Shown here: one piece after another, positions 12,148 through 24,600 of the stretch
Layout: each line of letters starts with the position of its first letter
Numbering within the stretch: the stretch's first letter is position 1
Source: Antedon mediterranea
Lineage: Eukaryota; Echinodermata; Crinoidea; Comatulida; Antedonidae
Assembly: GCF_964355755.1 (NCBI RefSeq)
Contig: NC_092672.1
Coordinates: forward strand, 19,094,501-19,158,500
Direction of reading: 5' to 3'
DNA length: 64,000 nucleotides
Program-made: the position numbers and the translations under genes
Notes under the pieces: generated by a model
Told to the model about the DNA's origin: nothing
Database searches by the model: none
What the model saw: the letters and a program-made list of their open reading frames with translations, nothing else

Positions 12148-12573
12148 ATGTAATTTGGTTTGTAATTCTGGTTTTTTCCATGACATGTGTATTTTAATAA
12201 TATACTATGGTATATGCGTCAGTCTTTATAACATAACATGTTTACAGTAAAGTATTTATTTGTACTTTATTTTTTTGTATTAATTCGCAAAAGTTTTATG
12301 TCATGAAAATGGCCGATAAGTAACCAATTCACAACCAGTTTCTTGTTTTTTTAGTATTTAGTACATGCAGGAAAAAATAAAATAGATTTATATACTGTCA
12401 GTGAGATCCTTCAAGAGGTTGATAGAGCAGAACATGTTGAGTTGAACCAATGGTACAGTGGCACAAATGCTTAAATACCATCTGAAAATTTGTATTCAGA
12501 AATGCCTTCAGAAGGATGACACATACTATCCAACATACAATTATTTTACTTTAATAAGAAATATACAACTCAC
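12148..12573. other. TPCN1: Start of the last visible TPCN1 intron
   Basis: AT-rich intronic DNA beyond the exon 11 donor; beyond it the intron would run through the 57-bp array and the 3.7-kb transposon. It holds only the possible antisense exon at 12355-12474. Confidence 0.5.
12355..12474 (+). CDS. Possible 3'-terminal exon of an unidentified plus-strand gene
   Basis: A pyrimidine-rich tract ending TTTTTTTAG is followed by an open frame of 39 codons to a TAA. It reads YLVHAGKNKIDL, then YTVSEILQEVDRAEHVELNQ, then WYSGTNA. The composition (acidic, helical, few low-complexity runs) looks more protein-like than surrounding AT-rich DNA. It lies antisense inside a TPCN1 intron, next to the end of the 57-bp array. 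I found no matching upstream exon and recognise no family. It could equally be a chance frame. Confidence 0.25.
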   Translation, partial: YLVHAGKNKIDLYTVSEILQEVDRAEHVELNQWYSGTNA

Positions 12574-12646
12574 ACATTCCATCCAGATCTGAAGTAACCT
12601 TTAACCCCTAGGCCAATTATTTTCAAAAGACATTCTGCCGCATAAA
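12574..12646 (-). CDS. TPCN1: TPCN1 exon 11, last one found
   Basis: 73 bp, acceptor TTTCTCTAG, donor GTGAGT. It encodes [20 protein letters not shown] then SGWN, corresponding to the YGVELFLK..GLG..EYLSSGWN block of TPC1 domain II. The exon ends with two bases of the next codon; the acceptor that completes it was not located below 12574. Confidence 0.93.
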
Positions 12647-15600
12647 CTAGAGAAAAAAAATCATAAGAATTGTTTGCTTGTAAAATTTATATGTATATTA
12701 CATTCAGTTTGAATGTTAAATTCAAATGAAAGCAGTGGATTATTTTAATACATATTTACTTTAGAGATAAAATCAAAATTGTGAGGCATTTGATGAATAG
12801 GCAAACTGCCTTAAAATACTGTAACATGTTTCGAGAATACTATTCTCATCAGAACTGAAATCAAATGAATGGGATGTAGTTTAAAACAAATAATTAATGT
12901 TTTGTATTTGTTGAATGGAAAGAATATTTTCAGTTTTTTATTCATGTTTCATATTCAACTAATTGAATACAGCATTCAATCGTTTAAGATACTCATTTAT
13001 TTTTAATTTGAAATTTTTAACAGTAATTGTTTTTTTTATAGCTATATACCAGTAACATTGCAAATTGTTATTGACATTTTTTATTTTTTTGGAAAAGTCT
13101 AGTGAGAAACAGGCATTAGAATTTAGAATCAATCAAATTATTTGGTACTTACTGGCAACAAACATCCAATCATACCACATGACTTGGCTCAGTTGATTCT
13201 TAATATAATCAGGATCATTACTATCTTTATAAACTTATAAAAAAAACACATTCATTATAGTTATCAAGTAACTTCATTCATTTTATAACTAAACATTGAT
13301 TCATTTGGCCTCAAGTTTTATATTTGAAGATTTTTTTGTGACTGAACAAGCAATTTGTAAAAAATAAGATAATACATTATTAACAAATTTGAAAGGTAAA
13401 ATCATAGCTTGCCTCACTTAAAAAAAAAATGTTATATCAAAAGTAAACATTTATTGTACATGGCACCATGGGAGTATACTGTCATTATATGATATGGCAC
13501 TATAATTTAATAAATAAACAAAAAATAATAATTATAATATATGATGTGTCAGAACTACCATTAATGTGATCAAATTAGTTGATTAGATTAATTAATCTAT
13601 TCAATAGAAAAGATGTGGGAACTAATTATTGCTACTAAAGTAAAGGGTTGAATTCTTATTGGTCAATCACACTACTAGTGTAAATTTAAAAGCTATTTGG
13701 TTGGTTGATTAAAATATAGAGCTATCATTTGATTGGCTAGTACACCTCAAAAGGGTATTGGCTTATGTAATTGAAAAGTAGCCTGGCTAACATTAACAAG
13801 TGACTTTTATGGCTAACATCAATTGGCGAACAATCCTACAATAAACTGACACTTTAAAACTTACATGATATCAGGATAGTCCTAACAAAGAACAGGATAC
13901 CATTGCTGGCAATCACCAAGTCTACAAATAAAATAAAATTTAACTGTACCATACACATTGTTATATCTAACACTTTCATTATTTTTTATTAGACCATTAA
14001 TATTATTAATGGTCTAATGTTATTAAATACTGTAGTTAAATAATAATATATGCAAGTCATTGATCAAATACATGTTCCACAAGATTAAAACATTTTCTAA
14101 GCATCTGGCTACAAAATTTACAGTATATATAACGTATTTAAATTTAAGATGGTAATACATTTTCTATTTTTCAATATTTTTAGTGATATATAGTTAAAGA
14201 ATGCATGGTGATGATGTTGGCATGGGAAAAAATACTGATAGGCTAGTTCTACAAACATTTAGTGGTAAGTGGGAGGTCAAACAAATCCTATTTCCTGAAG
14301 TGCCCATTTAAAACTAGTAAAGATTAGCAATTGTATGTAATAAGAAGTAGTAATTGGATGGAAGTGACTGTCAGTGTAAACATGCCTAACTAGCCTAGCT
14401 CATGAGACTGTTTGCCCCTTTTGAAGAAGAAATTAAACCCTATAACAATCCTGGTTACACTGGGATCAAGACAAACAAGTTAACCACCAAGTTATTTCAA
14501 AGGCAAATCAAAACTTACAAATAAAGAATTTAAAAATATTGGAACTGATAAGCCTGTAGATGCATCTGAATGGAAAATCCAAAGGCTTTAGAAGCGTCTC
14601 AAACCACATTCGTTGATTTCCCACAGATTTCCAGTTGAGTTTAGTTACTTCGTACACACCATAAAAGTCATCAAGACTTAGAATACCAGACTCTGATTTA
14701 TCAAGTGTTTTGAAAGCCAGCAACACAGAGTATTTCTTCAAACTTGGACGATAGTAACGCAACAGTCCTTGAAAATGAGTAAAGCTTAGTTTACCCAAAT
14801 GCTGTAGGGAACAAATTTGTAAAGTTAATAATTGCAATCTTAAAATCTTTATCTTTAAAATTGTTGAGAACAAGAAACTTCTCAACAGAATTTTCCAAAG
14901 GTTCAAAGGTAAAAAGAAATCTTAAACTGCATTCTATTTTAATCAATCAGAATTTCTGGGGGAAAACATACTTTTTGGACAGCCTTCTGCACAGTGGCAT
15001 AACGACTATGAGTGCTTATGGCTAAACAAGATGGTCCTAAAACTAATGGGCATTATCAACCCAATGCAACTACAGAGTATTGGACAACTCTGGCTTTGCC
15101 TCATGCGTTACAAACACTGCTTTTTTACCGTGGCTGCCATGATGGTCTTAACTTAATCTAAATTTCTTTTATTTCTAGCAATATCGAATGTAGTGAGCTG
15201 ATTTAAAAAAAAAACATATGAGAGTTGGTGAAAGATATTGTTGAGCTCTAAAAGACATACATATTATACATTTTACCTTGCGACTACACAACAAACGAAA
15301 TGCCTTGGCAGCACCTGTCCTCTTGTGCATAAACAACTTCTTAAACTTATTCTTTTCAATTCCTGTAAATGTGTCATACACAACGGCCAAAAGCTGTAAT
15401 TAGATTTAAGAAAAACCCAAAGTATTATTTCAAAGACTGTCTATAATTATAGGACAACATTTGAAATCATGGTTCTGTGGGCTTTTGCATTCTCTGTTAT
15501 GCCTTTTCATTTGCGCCCATTGTTCAAACTTGGATAGATTTACATCACAGTTAGTTTTACCATGGTTTGTACATAAATTTAGCAGTGATGTTAAATACTC

Positions 15601-18600
15601 TGATTAAATCACATGATGGTTATGTGTTATCAGAGTCACTTGTTCGGATTGATTTTTTTAGCCACTAGCTTGAATAGTTTTACCAAGACCATAGAAAGTT
15701 CTACAGGACAGGCAGGGTAAAGTTAAACCTAAGGGGAATGGTAGCCAGTGTTTTGATTGGACTTTTCTTGGTCAACTTTCTTAGCTGACGACTAAGGTAA
15801 GTGTAAGTCCAGTGTGATCGATCGAGGCTTAAAAAAACTAAACATTGTGATCATACTTGAATATAATACTCAATACTGAAGCGATACTAGCAATGTCTAT
15901 TTAGAACGCAATTAAACCATTCATGACATTATATTTAGTATCATTAATCCATTGCAGCTAGTAGACTGTCTACACCCTATTAGATATTATCATATACCTG
16001 CTGCAATGGTGTGGATAAAGGCTAGATTGCATGTTAACATGGTGTGTAACCTTGGACAAGCCTACACTTAGATGAGTGAATATATCAACAAGATGGGTAT
16101 AGAGAAGGTTGCCAGAGGAAGCCTAATTAAATACTATTCATCCACAAAGGATACAACACTTTCAAGGTAATTAGATAATTAATTTAATGAATGATTGGAA
16201 ATAAATGAACATAGGAAATAACTAAGTGTGAATGAATAACCTGAAGTTGGCAAACGTTTCAACATTTAATGTGAAGAAGGGCAATGTCCCAACATAAAAA
16301 GAAAGATACTAAATAAATGTCCATATCAAAAATGTCATCTGCAAACTGTGACATTTTATTTGTTCCAAACTTTATTGTTTTTAGACAGACTATCAATATT
16401 ATATATTAGCTCTTCCACATCTGAAAAATCCTGGATCCGCCACTTTACATAATTTTATTAAACAATACTGTTTGTATTTTTAATCTACCTGTTTTAGGGT
16501 ATGTTCAGACTCACAGAGTTACGGTGGAGTTATGTAAGTGGCGTACATATTTTTGTCTCTGAACCATGCCGCGGATTAGCGTTAGGAAGCTGTTACTCCG
16601 CGCCAGTGGCGTTAATAACTCTAGCGGGAGAGGGTAGATTTCATAACGCTAATCCAGTGATGCATCAGTGATTTTAACCTTAACCAATGAAAATACACGA
16701 CCACGATTAGCAGACAGCAACTACATACCCGTACCCTATGATACGACAGCAAAATAGCTATGTCAAATGTATTTTCAGGTTCAGATTTTAAAGAACAGTA
16801 AAGTTGGCGTCAGTAATATGATATTTTCATAAATTAAATCAATTAATCAGATAATTGTCCATGTAACAATTACGTTTTAAATTATTTTGAATTAAAATGA
16901 AATTCTACAAGTAGTAAGAACAAATTAGTATATTTGAAGGTAAACATTATATAAAATAAAAATGAAAAAAAACAATGTAAACGATGTAAACTTTCATGCA
17001 TTGTTATGAATGTATACATATAGTTCTATCTGCTTTGACCTGATCAGAGTGTTTTAAACGCAAGGCATTGGAATGTTGATCGTTGTGTCACCTTGGCTTT
17101 TAACGCCACGGATTACCGTACGCCTTGCGTAGATAACTCCACCGTAACTCCGTGAGTCTGAACATACCCTTAGATGTTGATTCAAGGGAGAAACCATGTT
17201 CATGTTTTTTTTGTTGCAAGTCAGAAAATACCAGTTGCGTGTTGAAAATGTGAGTTGCAAGTTTGAACATGTGAGTTGCAAGTCGGAAAATTTGAGTTGC
17301 GAGTTAGAAAGTGATATGTTGCAATAATGATTCTACTAGTTGCTACATTCTCGTAACTTGTTCTTTTAATTTCTGGATGTATTTTGTTCTTTTTCATACT
17401 TGGTTGGCAAAGGTTTCTCCACATTACAGATTTTGTAAAAATAACAAACAATACTGTTTGTCAATCAAATGAATCATCAGGTCAGTGAATTATTCACGAA
17501 ATACTCACATAGCCTCACACATTAAAAGCATTATTATTTGTGGAATTTGTTACATTATTGCAAACTGTAGGGAATTTAGTGAGTGTATACTTGCAGTAGG
17601 TGCTAGGTCTGCGCGGTTTATTCATTCATTCATCTTCTATTGGTCTAATTTATATAAAAATTAAAATATTTGTTAATACACTGCAGTTAAAATACATTAA
17701 CAATATTAAAAACAATAAAAAAGTACAGATAATATAAGTTATCCATGTACACAGAGCGAGAACGGAAATTTCTCAGCTTACCGTTTCTTAATCAAGATAG
17801 TGAAAGTTCTCTGATAGCAAATGTTTATAGACAAGATAACTAATTATAAAAACGAAAATAAATACAGTAATCTGTTAACTACAAAAAGTACAATCCTAAA
17901 CGCAATTACATTCCTAATAAATATATCTCTCCTCAACATACCAGTTTTTAGTGGATCTGACACTAATAGACATTTTCTGGCCAATTTTTGACTGGTTTCT
18001 CTCACCAGTTCTCAGTTCCAGTTAATAAAACCTTGACCAAATTGGTCTAAATGCGATCAAATCAAATCATGTCAGGCCATACTAGAAGTGGACGGCGGTC
18101 TAGAGGAGCATCAGTAAGGGGCTGTTGAGTGACGTCCTAATTTGAGGAAATTTGCAATGGTCTGTTGTTAAATATTTTCCCATCAACACACATTTTGAAA
18201 AGATAATGGTTAAATATAAAAAGCAGTAAAACAAAACAAAACTTTTACAAAATACAAAAAAATACTCAATGACCTACTTTGAGGAGATCTATTAAACTCA
18301 AACTCTTTCTCTGAATTTAAAACCAGTTGAATATCTATACACTGCATGCTGATGAGATATTTTAGTTAATATAAATGTTGTGGTAACTGTTTTTAGTAGT
18401 TGGTATTTAATATGGGCGGCCATTAGGGCCAAAATAAACAAACGTTGCCGTACGAACAATTCCGCTCTGGTAAGCCAAACAAATGGTGTTAAAGACATAA
18501 TTCCTCGATTGACAAACAAATATTGCCGTACGGACACACACATTGCCGTATGAACACATTGGTAAAAGAACAAATTGCCGTATGGTTAATTTGACGTATG

Positions 18601-21600
18601 GTTAATTTCCTCATTTTCGAGAGAAGTTGCATGGCGCTGAATTCTGTTTCCAAAGTTTGTTATAATTCTTGCTTTCATGATTATTTTGTTAACTTCCCTC
18701 ATACCCCCGGCCCACATCAGAGTGGTTTTATTCACGTGGTTTTAAAATACTATGCTGCCCTCAACATTTAAATTTAGTTTGACTGTACGCCAATTTGTCC
18801 TTACGCCAATTTTTGTCCTTACGCCCATTTTTCCATACGGCAATGTGTGTGTCCGTATGGCAATATTTGTTTTGTCAATCGAGGAATTATGTCTTTAATG
18901 CCATTAATTTGGCTTACGGGAGCGGAATTGTTCGTACGGCAACGTTTGTCTATTTTGGCCCTAATGGCACCCATAATTTAATACATATTGGGGTAAAAAA
19001 GTGTACCACTATAAATATGTTTTATTCCAAGGACCTGTTAATACATAGTTTCCTTCATCGTGTATATAATTTATTTACAAACTTGTGATCAATTTCTTCC
19101 ATTTTTTGGATGTAAAAAACGAAAAAAAAATCAATTAAATTATTAGGGTAAAAAAGCTGTTTGTATTTGTCTATCTAGATTTACTTGTAGGGTATACAGG
19201 GGTACTAAACATTAATATTCATTTTAGAATAAAAGTCAGGCCTATCGCTACTTTACTACATTACCTACTGTACACTAATAGTATCAGCCAATCTATAATA
19301 TAATAGCACTAAGCCACAACTTGTTCCTCTATCTCCTCTAATAAACACTAAATCCAATACTAGCGTTCAAGCTGGCCACCTTTTAATTTCCCTCCATCCA
19401 TTAGTCTATAATAGAACAACAAATTTGTACGAAAAATGTGTTTTTTTAGGATAAGCAGGACGAGACAGCAGCACATGTGATCAGCGCAGCAGCTGCAGTT
19501 ATAGTATAGCGACAGTGCTGCCGTGCGCCATTTCAAATAAAACGGGCGGTAAATAAGTATTCTTAATCATGTTACATCTTGCTAATTACTATTCCTAAGC
19601 TTCTATAGGCAATAGCTGCGGGATGATTCAGCCCAGGTGTAATGGGATGAATCGACTCAATTTTAGGCCAATATAATGTCTGACTAAGAGCGGCTTCTAA
19701 TTTCTTAATAGCTCCTGGAAGGTTTTTATGATATGAAATATTGTGAAGAACATTATGCTAACATTATGTTTTGTTATTTTTTGGGGATTTTGAATAGTTC
19801 GTTTAATGTAATCTATTTTCAAGGGATGTAAGCCTACAATACAATGAGATACATGAAGGATGAAGTTGCAATTATATTTACTTCTTTCTAATTAGGCCTA
19901 CACCACCAGAAAACATAAATTGTTGTTCATCTTAAAGAAAAAACACCAAACATTCTTACCACCAAAATCAAGACATTTAACTGAACAACAGGAGACTACA
20001 AGAATATTAAACCAGATTCAGCTAAGTCGCTGTTCCAGTCCAGTTGGAAATGATATTAGCATACTTTGGTAGATTTTACAAAATAGGACAATTTACCAGA
20101 CGACTATGAAATGCAGTTTTATGTCCTATACCAAACATGACATAACTGACATAAGAGAGAGATTCTGATGTGTTTTTTTTTTACTGCAGTTTTTTCAAAA
20201 ATTCACTATACATCCATTTATAGATTTGTGTATACTGCATTGTACTATATAGTATATTATTTTTGATAAGATGATGCACGTCCACATGTACCTGCTAGTC
20301 GTATGTAATTACGGTACAACCCGTACTAAGGGAACACTTTCAGGACCCAAACTAATTGTCTACCTAAATAAGAGTGCTCCAGAATAGGGTATCCCTATTA
20401 AGGGGAAATACAAAAAACCTACATGTAAAAATTGTCATTTAGCACACTCAAAAGCGTCCCGGTAATAGGGGTGTCCACTGTGTATGGTTGGTTGTTTCAC
20501 AGGAAAGTGTCCCCTGAATAGAGGTATCCACTGTGTATGGTTGGTTGTTTCACAGGAAAGTGTCCCCTGAATAGAGGTGTGCCAATAGAGGGTTCTACTG
20601 GATGTTGGTATAGGGCTTTAAATAAAGGCACTTCACCAAAATTGATAATGCGCTATATAAAGCACAGCGGACTAGTATAGATGATATCACAATCCACTTT
20701 TCTTCTATGTTTGTCAGTCCACAACAGCTAAGGAGACGAGATGAAAAAGTACACCAGGATAATCCCTTACTTGAATGAAGGATGCTCAGCATGTTCTGTT
20801 CATGTGAATCAAGATCATCATAACAACAACATGCACTATACTTATATTGGAAAAAAATAATTTTTTCCTTTCTGAAAAGGTGTGTACACATGTGTTTAAT
20901 GTGGAGAAAAGTGCCTGTTCAATCTTTGAACAAATAAAAGCAATAAAATTCATTTTGTAACAGATACAAATGTTTCTTGTCCATAAAGCAATAAAGGCCA
21001 ATTTACACAGACGAGCAGTAACGGTAAGTGGTAACGGTAAGCGGAAAACATAGAATCTATGTAATTTTTTAGGCCTTACACAGAGCGGACGGCCGGTTGT
21101 GCTGAAATCCGCTCAGGATAAAAACAGATTTGATTTTTTTAAAATACCGCGTGTGGTTTTCCGCTTACTATTACTGCTTACCGTTACCGCTCGTCTGTGT
21201 AAATTGGCCGTAAGAATACCTTATTATCTGTATTAGTACGTATAGTTTTAAGGTAGGCAAGAGGCATGTTTATTAATTTAGTTACATAAACGATATCTTT
21301 AAATTCTTACCAGGTTTGTCAAGAAGTAAAGTTCAAGAGCAAGAAAGATGACGAAGAAGATGACGCTCCAACGTGAATGGTGATAAGCTGGCATCATCAC
21401 ATCAGGGTAACTGCAAATTGAAACAATGTGAATATACATCCACTAAAGCTAAAGGAAATACCCTTAACATTTTAAAATTCATGTAAATGAATACTATCTA
21501 ATTTGAAAGTGAAAATATTAAGTGAAAGAAAAGAAAAATGTTTAACACTCTTATAAAACCAGAACATTTTCCAAATGTTCATCCTTGTTGTGTTTTATAA

Positions 21601-24600
21601 CCAAATAGAGGGAGTTATTTATGGAGTCGGGTTGGTGAACATCAGTCCAAAATACGCAGAATTTTTTCCAAAATACGTCAAGTTGAGGGCGCTATACTAA
21701 TCCAAAATACGCGAGTCTTTCCAAAATACGTCGACTTGAGGGCGCTATTCATTTTCCAAAATACGTGAATTGTCCAAAATACGTCAAGTTGAGGGCGCTA
21801 TAAATTATCCAAAATACATGAATTGTCCAAAATACGTCAAATTGAGGGCGCTATTTATTTCCAAAATACGCGATTTGTCCAAAATACGTCAATTTGCAAT
21901 TTGGGACCGCTAGTAATTTTCCAAAATACGTCAACTTGAGGGCGGCAAACTTTTTTTCCAAAATACGAGAGCCTTTCCAAATGTATCATATTTAGAGTGT
22001 AAGGTAAAATTACAGTTTAATGTATTCAAAAAAAGTTTCTTGGAATAAAACAAACAAGTACATTTTAATTATAAATGAAAGTATTGGAAGGCAGAATTTT
22101 TTGTAAATAAAATGTCATAGAGTAGCCAATTATTATTTTTCAATGTAATCATTTATTACTGAAAAACAACAAATATGTGCCAACATCAGTCAATAGACAG
22201 TGCCTATAATATACGTTAATAATGTCTGAACGATGTACGATTACATTGCCAGACGTAGCTAGTTTAAATGCGGCATAAACCGGCTACAAAACCAGCATGT
22301 ACGTATATAGTATTTAAGTATAGTCATAGGTATGTGTTATATATTTGGTGATCTACAAAATCAATATTTTTCCCGAGCTCGACAGACAAACATCGCTTTC
22401 AATTTAATGTACAGTACTTATGGTCTAATAAGTTACCTGATCTGAAATCTAACATAATAATTATTTCATATAATATATAATAATAAAAAGCATATGGTAT
22501 TGTGATTAAAATAATATCAATAATTAATTGGTTAGAAGAAGTAAAGGAGTTATTTAAATTGCATATTTTGGAAAATGAATAGCGCTCTCAAGTTGACGTA
22601 TTTTGGAAAATTACAAGCGGTTCCAAATTGACGTATTTTGGACAAATTGCGTATTTTGGAAAATGACTAGCGCCCTCAACTTGACGTATTTTGGACAATT
22701 CGCGTATTTTGGAAAATGAATAGCGCCCCCAAGTCGACGTATTTTGGAAAGACTCGCGTATTTTGGATTAGTATAGCGCCCTCAACTTGACGTATTTTGG
22801 AAAAAATTCTGCGTATTTTGGACTGGATTTCACCAACCCTATTGTATTTATGAGAACATCTACAAAAAAGGTAAACTAAATTAGATGTCTGGACTGAATT
22901 GGGTGATAATGGTTGATAATCTTCAATATTCACAATGAACTCCAATTCAACATTATTTCGGAATATTAAGTCATTAAAAACAAATATGGGGTTAATATTA
23001 GTGTACAGTCAGTTATCCTGATATTCTATCAGTTATCAGTAAAACATGAGGCAACATTTATTTTTGACATATTACTTACTTTGCTGTTGTAAAAAGGACG
23101 AACAGACTGATAATGCTTTCTGTTATTGTACTAAAGTAGTGGTTACCTGGCATTGGAGCAAATAAGTAAAATCCTATACAAAAAAGGAAAAGGTTTAATG
23201 TAAAAATAGAAAATGTGAGGTGTTTTCCAGGGGGCAGCACAAGGTGTGCATGCTCCGCAAATGCTGGGCAAGTCACTGAAAACTGCCATTGAGGGGTTAT
23301 GGGTTGGGAGTAATAGCTTAACACACTTCGTCCTAAACACATCACCAAAAACGAGTGTGTGCTGTGAGGGGGAAGGGTAGAGATACTGGAATTTTGAGGT
23401 AATAGAAGAAGAAGAACATAATTGGAAATGTACTGGGAAAAGTTACTACATTTGAACTGTCCAGTGGAGGAGTTAAGGTTTGCTGATAGCTGGGATGGTG
23501 AGAGGAGAAAGAAGGCTGGGATCGCATTATCAAAATTAAATATTTTAATTATCAGTGTGACACAGTTTACAACTTACTTAAATCATAGACCTATCATAGC
23601 TATGTATACCCCTCTCATTTTAAAGCTAAAGTTGAATTGAAATTTGTCCTGGGAAGAATTTGTTTAAAAAAAAAAAAGAGTGTGGGGTGTTCTTGAAGAG
23701 GGGTGAAAGTTGGTAAGTATAGGGAGATAATGGTGTAGGGTGCACTGAGACGGCTTTTAACTAACTTTTGAAACCCACCCTGGGGCGGGTGTAATTGCTA
23801 GTATATTTATAAGAGCTGGTAACTTTAGGCTATGTATACTACAGGTACATGTGCAGTGTTGATTTATTACCTCATTTATAAAATATTTAACAATTTTAGA
23901 ATGGCATGGCAAAGCCACTATTTTGTCTTAAATGTATTGTAAGCATTACATTTTCGCATCCAACCTCTAATGTCTCATTTCGCAGCTTTACTTACTTAAA
24001 TATGAAATATTATGAAGATGGACAGATAATTTTAGACACCACAGCTGACTGTTAACCTTGTAAATTGGGCAGATGAAAGGAAAAATTCAAAACTATTTAA
24101 TACTGCGTATGGTAATTAACATACACATGAGCTGCACATACCTGTGTTTAATCAAATAAACAAACAATACCAGTGTAAAGTGTAAATTATTATAGGAAGT
24201 ATAACCCTCTCCTTTAAATTAAACTGATTTTGTCATTAAAAAAAATGTTGAAAACAGACATGATGTATTGACATGAAAAAGTGGGATTTATTGATAAAAA
24301 TATGCATTAGCATTGTATAATAATAATAACAAAATCTTTATTTTAAAACAGAGGCTCGTTCACAACAAAATGTGTTATTTCACATTAATTTGAAATTCAA
24401 GAAAACTTGTTTAATTCAGTATTTTAAATATTTCAACATATATTGTTTTTATGAGTATTTTAAAGTATCTTAAATGTATGTTAAGATTCTATTATCTTGC
24501 TAAAAAAGGAAGACAATTTTTGTATGGTTTTACAAGTATGACAAATAAAGTTAATCAATGCCTAATATCCTATTGCATAATTTCAACTTCATACTGTAGC

